Assembly (NCBI GenBank): GCA_017513445.1
Contig: JAFXFS010000013.1
Span: 62,001 to 126,000 of the forward strand
Direction of reading: 5' to 3'
From: Bacteroidales bacterium
GTDB taxonomy: Bacteria; Bacteroidota; Bacteroidia; Bacteroidales; UBA932
Length of the DNA stretch: 64,000 nt
Positions 7,730-14,914 of the stretch are shown here, piece after piece. Both the position numbers and the translations under genes were made by a program. How positions within the stretch are numbered: position 1 is the first letter of the stretch; every line of letters starts with the position of its first letter. The notes beneath the pieces were generated by a model, which did no database searches, was not told the origin of the DNA, and saw nothing but the letters and a program-made list of their open reading frames with translations.

Positions 7730-8783
7730 TAAATCTTACACCGCGTGGCGTGATAATTTCATCGCCTCACAACTACCTTACCGTATCGTAGAACCACAAG
7801 AACTAATCTCTTCGGGCGAAAATACCTACCTAATGCACGGCTTGGAACTCGAAGTCGAGCCTAATATCTCCGAGCAGATAGATGCCTTTATCGGCGTATC
7901 GCCCCGACAATCAAAGGCTGTTACCGACACCTTCGGAGCAAATGGTATTCGTGATTTACGAAACTATCTTGCTTTATCGAATAGTGTGGAGAAGGCTGGA
8001 AAACTTGCCTTGATTGCCAATCCCAAGGAGCGAAAAATCGTAGGAGCAACGCACCTCAAACAAGAGGCAATACCGGCAGAGGGATTTTTCGACTTTTTGG
8101 AGATGTTTATGAATGACAACGGCTATACGCCAGACACGTTCTACACATCGGGCTCGTTGCAGGGAGGTGTAACCGTTAGCCTTATGCCTAATGTCCCCAC
8201 TTATAATGAATTTGCAACAGATGAGGAGTTTATGACCAATGGCGTATGGTTTCGCTGGAACTTGGGAGAGGTTGAGGCCGGTAACTACTATATGCGTATG
8301 GTTTGCTCAAATGGGCATATGGAGCGCTCGGAACGCAAAATTGCACATTCCTACCAACTTAACGATACTAATATTTCAAAAATGTTGGCTCTGCCTCGCA
8401 CCGGATTTATTACCGCAGGATTTGATAAGTTACGCACCAATGCCTTGCTTGCAATGCGTACCGAGGCTTCGATGGGAGAGGTCAGAATTGTAGATAAACT
8501 ATTGTCGCGGTATGGAGTGGAGCAAGATATAGCTAACGAGATAGCTCCTTATGAGCAGTTGCTCGGTATGTATCAGGCCGCAGGATATGATACGAAGCAA
8601 ATTCCTGCAAACCAGGCCCGAAGCGGTATAAATATGTGGGAACTGATAAATCGCCTAACCGCTTTTGCATCGCATACGCCTGTTTGGGAGGCAGAGGATA
8701 ATCGCCGTTCGGGACTTATGATGGAGAGCGTGAGGCTGCTTAATCGCCCGCGCGATATCAAGGAGTATATCTCTATTTTCTAA
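7722..8783 (+). CDS. DUF932-like phage/plasmid-type protein, 353 aa
   Basis: The general course resembles DUF932 proteins from phages and plasmids. The segment YYMRMVCSNGHMERSE matches the place where those proteins have a conserved VCSN motif, after beta-rich material (WFRWNLGEVEAGNYYMR). The last 100 residues carry helices and an INMWELINRLTAFASH motif, also like the family C-terminus. The biochemical role of DUF932 is unknown, though members often neighbour single-strand annealing or recombination genes. Its ATG overlaps the stop of the RadA-like gene, so the two products are probably made together. Assignment to DUF932 is tentative. Confidence 0.6.
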   Translation: MDSKSYTAWRDNFIASQLPYRIVEPQELISSGENTYLMHGLELEVEPNISEQIDAFIGVSPRQSKAVTDTFGANGIRDLRNYLALSNSVEKAGKLALIANPKERKIVGATHLKQEAIPAEGFFDFLEMFMNDNGYTPDTFYTSGSLQGGVTVSLMPNVPTYNEFATDEEFMTNGVWFRWNLGEVEAGNYYMRMVCSNGHMERSERKIAHSYQLNDTNISKMLALPRTGFITAGFDKLRTNALLAMRTEASMGEVRIVDKLLSRYGVEQDIANEIAPYEQLLGMYQAAGYDTKQIPANQARSGINMWELINRLTAFASHTPVWEAEDNRRSGLMMESVRLLNRPRDIKEYISIF

Positions 8784-8793
8784 ATGCTTATTT

Positions 8794-9072
8794 ATGACAA
8801 AAGAAGAACTCTGCGAGGCACTCCATCGGGAAATGCTCTTTTACTACTTCGCACAGCGGGAGCCTCGGCTCGAAATCCGCACAGGCGAGTCGCTCATTAG
8901 TGCCGTGTGGCGGAAGATGCAACCATACGCCGACTGCGGTTTCCCTCGCCCGATAACCGAAGCCGATATCGAAATGCTATGCAACTGCTCGTTTGCGGGG
9001 TTGTTTCGCTACGACCTCGAAGCGGGGGCTGAGCGAATAGCCCAACTTAAACAAGAATTGGAATTCCTCTGA
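8794..9072 (+). CDS. Small uncharacterised protein, 92 aa
   Basis: This is a short acidic protein with no family I recognise. It has an N-terminal helix (EELCEALHREMLFYYFAQ), a middle with RTGESLISAVWRKMQPYADCG and a C-terminal helix. There is no membrane segment. It starts 10 bases after the DUF932-like gene and belongs to the same operon. Its stop codon lies inside the second copy of the shared promoter block (9069-9104). Confidence 0.6.
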   Translation: MTKEELCEALHREMLFYYFAQREPRLEIRTGESLISAVWRKMQPYADCGFPRPITEADIEMLCNCSFAGLFRYDLEAGAERIAQLKQELEFL

Positions 9073-9104
9073 CCGCTTTTGTCTGTGTAAGGCAGTAGTT
9101 TTGC
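9069..9104 (+). promoter_or_regulatory. Island promoter, copy 2 of shared block
   Basis: TTTTG (9077-9081) is followed after 14 bases by the -7 box TAGTTTTG (9096-9103). The 36-base block shares 26 positions with 3167-3202, including CTGACnnCTTTTGTC and the odd 14-base spacing. Transcription should start near 9107, 22 bases before the second gamma gene. Confidence 0.5.
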
Positions 9105-9128
9105 CGAAAAAATTAATACTATAACCAA

Positions 9129-9338
9129 ATGAATAATAAAACATTTGATTGGAACAGCCGCGACCCTCTGTTTGATGAGGTGGTAGCGTATGCACGAGGG
9201 AATCAAAGATTGACCGCTTCGGGCATTAGCGAGAAGTTTTGCATCGGCTTTGAACGAGCAAACCGCATTATCCGACAAATTGAGGAGTCGGGGGTATTAA
9301 CCGCAAAAGAGAAAGACAATGAGCGAATACAAGATTAA
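9129..9338 (+). CDS. Second stand-alone FtsK gamma-like winged helix, 69 aa
   Basis: It follows the same pattern as the protein at 6539: DPLFDEVVAYARGN, then ASGISEKFCIGFERANRIIRQ and a short IEESGVLT wing. Identity to the first copy is low in the recognition helix (FCIGFERANRI against MKLGYARAGRI), so the two may read different sequences. It overlaps the DnaE-like gene by 20 bases, which suggests that a DNA-reading module and a polymerase-like module are translated together. Like the first copy, it has no FtsK motor. Confidence 0.75.
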   Translation: MNNKTFDWNSRDPLFDEVVAYARGNQRLTASGISEKFCIGFERANRIIRQIEESGVLTAKEKDNERIQD

Positions 9339-10401
9339 CATTCCACGTTTGAAGCTCCCCAAGAAATTTGCAAAATCACCGGCAAAATATCTGCGTAAAA
9401 TTGTTATTGACAATGCAGAAGAGGGAGGCCTATTAACTCCCGAAAACCGAGAAGAGTATCTGCAACGCATTGACCACGAGATTGCGGTTTTTGAGCGTTG
9501 TGGCTATGTGGAGTATCTGCTTGGCGTGTCGCAGATGATCGAGGAAATGAGTCTGTTGGGAATATCTTACTTTGCAGGTCGGGGCGTCGTTTATGCCTCG
9601 TTGGTCTTTTATTGCTTGCGAATTACGAACATTGACCCCATAAAGCACAACCTTATGTTCGCCCGATTTATGTCCGAAGATCGCCCAAAGTTTATCGAGG
9701 TGGAGTTGCTTATTGGTAAATTTTTACACCCATCTCATCTGCGAGATTTGGAGCAGGCGATGGCGTGCGATGAGAGCGAGGGGCATAGCGTAACACTTGT
9801 AACTTCTAATGTTGTAGGGCTTATTAGCAAAACTTCGTACGAGATTTGGGATATGTGCGGATTGATGCTGTCCGACTTGGCGAATGACTGCGATTTGCGA
9901 ATACCGTTTGATGATGCCGAAACTTATCGTTCGTTCCACTATGGCGACTTGGCGGGAATCTATTGCCTAAATCGCAGAAGGTTAGTAAATGAGTTGTATT
10001 TTAATCCGCCGATCTCGTTTGATGAATTGGTGCGCCTTTGTGCCATAAATCGACCGGGAGCATTTGAGTTGTTTAGCGCAAACGATTCACGATATTGCTT
10101 TCAGGAGGAGATTATGGCGGATGCAATGGCTTGCGGATTTAGTGAGGAGGAGGCTGATGATTTACGCCGTGCAGTTGGCAGAAAGCAGACCGAAAAGTTG
10201 GAGTTGTACCGCCCTCGCTGGGTAGCAAAATATGGCGAAGCGAGTTGGCAAACGATGACCGAACAGGGGTTGTACGCCTACCCCAAAGCCCACGCCCTAG
10301 TGCTTGCTTACCTCGCCTACACAACCGCCTATCTTAAAACCCATTTCCCCGAGGAGTTCACCCGCGCAGCCCTATGTGTCGCAGCAAGCAATGAGTGCTA
10401 A
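9319..10401 (+). CDS. Miniature DnaE-like protein with altered active site, 360 aa
   Basis: Several segments follow the polymerase core of the replicative polymerase III alpha subunit. FAGRGVVYASLV (residues 85-96) matches the GPGRGSxAGSLV loop. NIDPIKHNLMFARFMSEDRP matches the segment before the catalytic strand. QEEIMADAMACGFSEEEADDLRRAVGRK (in parts, about 260-289) and PKAHALVLAYLAYTTAYLKTHFPEEF (from 322) match the C-terminal core. The catalytic strand reads KFIEVEL (124-130) where DnaE has DFDxDF, so the first aspartate is gone and the second is glutamate. The PHP exonuclease domain, part of the palm and the clamp- and tau-binding regions are missing. It is probably not a processive polymerase and may act as a decoy, a primer-template binder or a clamp-loader interactor. 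This is inference. Confidence 0.75.
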   Translation: MSEYKINIPRLKLPKKFAKSPAKYLRKIVIDNAEEGGLLTPENREEYLQRIDHEIAVFERCGYVEYLLGVSQMIEEMSLLGISYFAGRGVVYASLVFYCLRITNIDPIKHNLMFARFMSEDRPKFIEVELLIGKFLHPSHLRDLEQAMACDESEGHSVTLVTSNVVGLISKTSYEIWDMCGLMLSDLANDCDLRIPFDDAETYRSFHYGDLAGIYCLNRRRLVNELYFNPPISFDELVRLCAINRPGAFELFSANDSRYCFQEEIMADAMACGFSEEEADDLRRAVGRKQTEKLELYRPRWVAKYGEASWQTMTEQGLYAYPKAHALVLAYLAYTTAYLKTHFPEEFTRAALCVAASNEC

Positions 10402-10455
10402 TCATAGTACGGTTGCAAATTAGTCCGAATTAATACAAACTAATTCAAGACAAAA

Positions 10456-10496
10456 GTGGCGTATGCAGTGAACCTTGTAGTTCGCTCATACGCCAC
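10456..10496. repeat. Long imperfect hairpin at island's right edge
   Basis: GTGGCGTATG (10456-10465) pairs perfectly with CATACGCCAC (10487-10496), and AG plus GAAC/GTTC inside extend the stem with small bulges to a loop of about six bases. There is no T run on either side, so it is not a classical terminator. A second small hairpin, GCATCTT/AAGATGC, lies at 10514-10530. The block separates the island from the AT-rich core genome and could be a terminator stem, an end sequence of the island or a cruciform. Confidence 0.5.
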
Positions 10497-10552
10497 CGTT
10501 GTCTATTCACAATGCATCTTCGAAAGATGCTTGATTTCAGCACTCCCCGAAA

Positions 10553-11449
10553 CTAGAATGTCAGTCTTGCCATTCTTACGCCATTTTTAGCATATTGAGC
10601 TAAAGTTTTAGGTTCAATCATAACCTTTTTGCCTCTTGAAGATGCGTGGATGAAGTGCATTTCGCCATTATATTCGTATGCAATAGCAACGTGTGCGATA
10701 TCCAATCCGTCGTGAGTATCTTGCAGACAAACGATGTCTCCGTTTTTGATTTCAGATGCAAATCTTTCGTTGTACAAACGATTTTGTGGGATTAGATAGT
10801 ATGGAGCGTGTGAATCCAAGTATTTTTCCATATTTCTAATCTTTGTCACCATTTCAGGATTGCCTTTCAAAGGTTTATAAGAATCTGGATGATCTGTCAT
10901 AAATGAAAACCATTGATTTTGAAGCACACCGATGCGATGGGTATATTCAGAAACAATACCATTCTCATTATTCTGAATCAACCATTCAGATGTATAGTGA
11001 ATACGTGAAGCGTAATCAGTAACAATACCATCGCGATAACGCATATTACGAATATTATTGCAAAGAAGTTCGTATGAAGGTGTCGCAGGTTGAGGATCTC
11101 TGCCTTGTTCTATAGCCAGACCTTTAAGTGTCAATGTAAAAGCTGTACACATCTCAACGAAAATAATGCAATCAGTTTTATAAAGAAATACATTGAAGAT
11201 TTCTCTCTCATCATTCTCTAAAGTTCCTGCAACATATTCTGTATCAAGGAAATGGAGTGCAACTTCTACCATAAGTTCACCAGCTGGAAGATTGGCTTTA
11301 TCTTTCAAATCATTGTAAGCTTTGTCAAATACCTCCTTATTGCGAGCATCATCGAAATTCTCTGGTAGAGATTGAGCATTAGTAGTTACTATCTGAAAGC
11401 ACAACACAAAAGCCATCAGAAGTTTCATAAGAAATGATTTTGTTGACAT
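10553..11449 (-). CDS. DUF1460 (amidase-like) secreted protein, 298 aa
   Basis: A signal peptide is clear (basic start, then LLMAFVLCFQIVTTNAQ, about residues 8-26). The mature part resembles DUF1460, an NlpC/P60-superfamily fold of predicted N-acetylmuramoyl-L-alanine amidases. KTDCIIFVEM holds the likely catalytic cysteine, DIAHVAIAY holds the histidine, and FIHASSRGKKV follows. It should act on cell-wall peptides in the periplasm. It is the last gene of a minus-strand unit after gcvP and the proX-like gene, with a single base between stop and start. The link to glycine metabolism is positional only. Confidence 0.75.
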   Translation of the reverse strand: MSTKSFLMKLLMAFVLCFQIVTTNAQSLPENFDDARNKEVFDKAYNDLKDKANLPAGELMVEVALHFLDTEYVAGTLENDEREIFNVFLYKTDCIIFVEMCTAFTLTLKGLAIEQGRDPQPATPSYELLCNNIRNMRYRDGIVTDYASRIHYTSEWLIQNNENGIVSEYTHRIGVLQNQWFSFMTDHPDSYKPLKGNPEMVTKIRNMEKYLDSHAPYYLIPQNRLYNERFASEIKNGDIVCLQDTHDGLDIAHVAIAYEYNGEMHFIHASSRGKKVMIEPKTLAQYAKNGVRMARLTF

Positions 11450-11450
11450 A

Positions 11451-12020
11451 TTATTCTATTGCATTTAAGTTTAATAATTCATACTCTCCGCCCCATTGTG
11501 CGATAATTTTCATTGCATCATCCTTTGATATAACAACACTGGCAGAGTTCTCATTTGGATGGAAACTAAGTTTTGATGCCTCTACAAGGTCTTGATCCAA
11601 AAATAGTTTTACGTGCTTTTCAGTATCGTTAATCAAACCGAAAAGGGAAACAGATCCGGGAGATACACCAAGCCATTTTTCCATTCTCTGTTCTGATGCA
11701 AACGAAAGTTTTCCTTGCTTTAATTTATGTTCCAAGTCGTGAATAGCCAATTGTTTGTGGCACTCAAAAATAACAAGGTAATGTTTATTGCCTTTATGAT
11801 TTCTGAAAAAGAGATTTTTGCAGTGAGTGGCATCCATATCTCCCCAATATTCAAGAGCCATCTCTATTGTAGGAATAGGAGGATGCTCCTTCATATTGTA
11901 TTGAATGCCAGATTCTTGTAAATAATTAAGAACCTTTGCTCTTCTCTCTTTTCTTAAATTAATCTCATCTTGACTCATCTCTTCCTGAGCCAAGATGGGA
12001 TTGTTATTATAGTTACTCAT
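11451..12020 (-). CDS. proX: YbaK/ProX-type aminoacyl-tRNA deacylase, 189 aa
   Basis: The protein shows the YbaK/ProX editing fold: an N-terminal helix, YNMKEHPPIPTIEMALEYW, then CKNLFFRNHKGNKHYLVIF and GSVSLFGLINDTEKHVKLFLD. The family hydrolyses mischarged tRNA in trans, usually Ala-tRNA(Pro) or Cys-tRNA(Pro). The length and the Cys-Lys-Asn segment fit the ProX/PrdX branch, so it probably clears Ala-tRNA(Pro). The N-terminal 20 residues with QEEMSQDEINLRKERR are extra and polar. It directly abuts gcvP and is co-transcribed with it. Confidence 0.8.
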   Translation of the reverse strand: MSNYNNNPILAQEEMSQDEINLRKERRAKVLNYLQESGIQYNMKEHPPIPTIEMALEYWGDMDATHCKNLFFRNHKGNKHYLVIFECHKQLAIHDLEHKLKQGKLSFASEQRMEKWLGVSPGSVSLFGLINDTEKHVKLFLDQDLVEASKLSFHPNENSASVVISKDDAMKIIAQWGGEYELLNLNAIE

Positions 12021-14867
12021 CTACTCAATTGTTGTTACAAGATTTCTATCACCATATCCATTTTCAACACGTGAAGCAGCTGGCCAGAATTTATTTTCTG
12101 CAATCCATTCTGTCGGATAAGCAGCAGCTTTTCTGCTATATGCGTGTCCCCAATCATCGCTACATACCTCTACAGCAGTGTGAGGGGCCATTTTTAATGG
12201 ATTGTCGTTAGCATCAGCAGCACCACTCTTAATATCTTGGCACTCTTGATAGATGATCTTCATCATTTCAATAAATCTTTTCAATTCTTCCAACGATTCA
12301 CTCTCTGTTGGCTCTACCATTAATGTTTCGTGAACAGGGAATGATAGGGTAGGAGCGTGGAAACCAAAGTCCATCATTCTCTTTGCAACATCGGTAGCAT
12401 CTACGCCATAGTCAGATTTGAAGTTCCTTAAATCAATAATACATTCGTGAGCAACACGGCCTGTAGCTCCGGTGTAAAGTGTATTGTACTCTGGAGAAAG
12501 GCGTTTTGCAACATAGTTTGCATTAAGAATTGCTAATTGTGTTGCTTTACGAAGTCCCTCTGCTCCAAGCATTCTGATATATGCGTGGGTAATTGGAAGT
12601 AGAAGTGGGCTACCATAAGGTGAAGCACTTACTGCTGTCATATCTTTACCTCCACATTCAGGAACAATTGGGTGACCTGGAAGGAATGGAGTAAGATGCT
12701 TTGCAGTACAGATAGGACCAACACCAGGACCACCACCGCCGTGAGGCATTGCAAAGGTCTTGTGAAGGTTTAAGTGGCAAACATCAGCACCAATATAACC
12801 AGGATTTGTAAGACCTACCTGTGCATTCATATTTGCACCATCCATATATACTAAACCACCATTTTCGTGGATAATATCCATAATCTCTCTGATTCTGACC
12901 TCAAACACACCGTGTGTTGATGGGTAAGTAATCATAATGCCAGCAAGATTATCTTTATTTGCAGTAGCTTTCTCTCTTAACTCCTCTACATTGATATTTC
13001 CCGCATCATCACAACCAACAAGAACAATAGAGAAGCCCGCCATTGCAGCTGAAGCAGGGTTAGTACCGTGAGCTGATGTTGGGATAATCATAATTGTACG
13101 ATGTTGCTCATTGCGTGAGTGATGGTATGCACGAATAGTCATAAGTCCTGCATATTCACCTGCTGCACCTGAATTAGGTTGTAGAGAGCATCCATCAAAG
13201 CCGGTAATAATAGCCAAATCACTCTCTAACTCTTTGATTAGTTGAAGAGTTCCCTCTGCTTGCCAAGATGGAGCATACGGGTGCAGATTTGCAAATTCGC
13301 CCCAACTTAGAGGAAGCATCTCTGCTGCAGCATTCAACTTCATTGTACAAGAACCAAGAGGAATCATCGAGTGTGTAAGTGATATATCTTTTCTTTCCAG
13401 TTTTTTGATATATCTCATCATTTCAGTCTCTGAATGATATTTGTTGAAGATTGATTCAGTCAAGATTTCACTCTCTCTCTTTTGATACTCTGCATCGTAA
13501 CAACCCTCTTCAACTTTGGCAGCGAACACCTCTGCAAGGGCAGCAGTTTCAGCATCGTTTGACAACTCATCGAAACTGATTCTTATATTACCCGATGGAG
13601 TATAATAAAAGTTGAAATTTGCAGCTTCTGCTCGCTCTCTGATAGTTTCAAGTTCTTTGCCTAAAGCCCTTTCCACATCACTTCCAACTATATCCATTGT
13701 GGAAATTTCAACAGTGTCGAAGAAGTTTTCAGAAGCAAGTTTGTAACCTGCTTTTTTAAGGGCACAAGCAAACTTATGTGCTTGATTATAAGCATTTTGT
13801 GCAATTTCTTTGATGCCTTTCGGACCGTGATAAACAGCATACATTCCTGCCATTGTCGCCATAAGTGCAGTTGCTGTACAGATATTAGAAGTTGCCTTCT
13901 CTCTCTTGATATGTTGTTCACGTGTTTGAAGTGCAAGTCTTGTTGCTTTATTTCCAAGTCTGTCAATAGAGACACCAATTATTCTTCCTGGGAGATTTCT
14001 CTTATAACCCTCTTTTGTAGCCATAAATCCAGCAGTAGGGCCACCAAAACCAAGTGGAAGACCAAACCTTTGAGCACTTCCCAAAGCAATGTCAGCTCCC
14101 CAAGCAGCAGGCTCTTTTAGTATTGAAAGAGATAGTAAATCGCAATATGCAGCCACCAAGATACCTTTAGCGTGAGCTTTTTCGCAGAATTCAGCATAAT
14201 CTCTTACTTCACCATTTGCAGCAGGATATTGTACAATAGCTCCATATACTTTCTCTCCAAATTCCACTTTGTTCCACTCACCAAGTTCGATTTCAATATT
14301 CAGAGCTTCTGCTCTTGTTTGTATTACTGAAAGAACTTGCGGGAATATATTATTATCTACAAAGATTACATTTTTACCACTTTTTACTGCATCTCTGCTT
14401 CTCAATTCATACATCATTCTCATTGCTTCTGCTGCAGATGTTGCATCATCAAGCATAGAGCAGTTTGAAAGAGGGAACCCAGTCAAAGATGAAATCATTG
14501 TTTGATAAACAAGAAGGGCCTCCAAACGTCCTTGCGAGATCTCTGCCTGATATGGAGTATAAGAGGTGTACCAACTTGGATTTTCAAAAATGTTTCTGGT
14601 AATTACTGCAGGAGATGCTGTGCCATAGAATCCAAGACCGATTAAAGAGCGATACTCTTTATTCTTTTTGGCGATAGATTTAAGTCTTGCCAGATATTCG
14701 TGTTCACTTAGAGCTTTTTCCAATTTAAGATCCTCTTTCAAAAGAATATCGGCAGGAACGGTCTGATTAACTAATTCATCCAAAGAGTTAAGACCTAACT
14801 CCTTGAGCATTAAATCGATTTGGTCTTTTTTAGGACCATTGTGTCTATCAGTAAAAGTTAGAGGCAT
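12021..14867 (-). CDS. gcvP: Glycine dehydrogenase (decarboxylating), P protein
   Basis: This is the full-length fused P protein (948 aa) of the glycine cleavage system. It decarboxylates glycine with pyridoxal phosphate and passes the aminomethyl group to the lipoyl H protein. The N-terminal half is intact (SYTPYQAEISQGRLEALL). The PLP lysine lies in NLHKTFAMPHGGGGPGVGP at about residue 700, and the glycine-rich loop is complete. The T, H and L protein genes are not in the window. Its own -7 box is at 14902-14909, inside the gap after rodA, and two further genes follow in the same direction. Confidence 0.97.
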   Translation of the reverse strand: MPLTFTDRHNGPKKDQIDLMLKELGLNSLDELVNQTVPADILLKEDLKLEKALSEHEYLARLKSIAKKNKEYRSLIGLGFYGTASPAVITRNIFENPSWYTSYTPYQAEISQGRLEALLVYQTMISSLTGFPLSNCSMLDDATSAAEAMRMMYELRSRDAVKSGKNVIFVDNNIFPQVLSVIQTRAEALNIEIELGEWNKVEFGEKVYGAIVQYPAANGEVRDYAEFCEKAHAKGILVAAYCDLLSLSILKEPAAWGADIALGSAQRFGLPLGFGGPTAGFMATKEGYKRNLPGRIIGVSIDRLGNKATRLALQTREQHIKREKATSNICTATALMATMAGMYAVYHGPKGIKEIAQNAYNQAHKFACALKKAGYKLASENFFDTVEISTMDIVGSDVERALGKELETIRERAEAANFNFYYTPSGNIRISFDELSNDAETAALAEVFAAKVEEGCYDAEYQKRESEILTESIFNKYHSETEMMRYIKKLERKDISLTHSMIPLGSCTMKLNAAAEMLPLSWGEFANLHPYAPSWQAEGTLQLIKELESDLAIITGFDGCSLQPNSGAAGEYAGLMTIRAYHHSRNEQHRTIMIIPTSAHGTNPASAAMAGFSIVLVGCDDAGNINVEELREKATANKDNLAGIMITYPSTHGVFEVRIREIMDIIHENGGLVYMDGANMNAQVGLTNPGYIGADVCHLNLHKTFAMPHGGGGPGVGPICTAKHLTPFLPGHPIVPECGGKDMTAVSASPYGSPLLLPITHAYIRMLGAEGLRKATQLAILNANYVAKRLSPEYNTLYTGATGRVAHECIIDLRNFKSDYGVDATDVAKRMMDFGFHAPTLSFPVHETLMVEPTESESLEELKRFIEMMKIIYQECQDIKSGAADANDNPLKMAPHTAVEVCSDDWGHAYSRKAAAYPTEWIAENKFWPAASRVENGYGDRNLVTTIE

Positions 14868-14901
14868 ATTGTTATGTGTTTTAATATTTTCGTCAATCTT
14901 A

Positions 14902-14909
14902 CAAATTTA
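14902..14909 (-). promoter_or_regulatory. -7 box for gcvP
   Basis: On the minus strand the sequence reads TAAATTTG, matching TAnnTTTG, 34 bases upstream of the gcvP ATG. It lies in the short gap after the rodA stop. Confidence 0.5.
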
Positions 14910-14914
14910 ATAAA

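Noticed and set aside
1..10401. Complete integrative conjugative element
   Set aside because: No integrase, relaxase or tra genes are in the window; the left end is cut off, so only an accessory island can be claimed.
9319..10401. Functional DNA polymerase III alpha subunit
   Set aside because: PHP, part of the palm and all C-terminal domains are missing and the catalytic aspartates are replaced.
315..10433. AGTCCGAATTAA at 315-326 and 10422-10433 as direct repeats bordering an element
   Set aside because: A 12-base match is expected by chance in 10 kb of AT-rich DNA, and the left copy lies inside the island next to the helicase.
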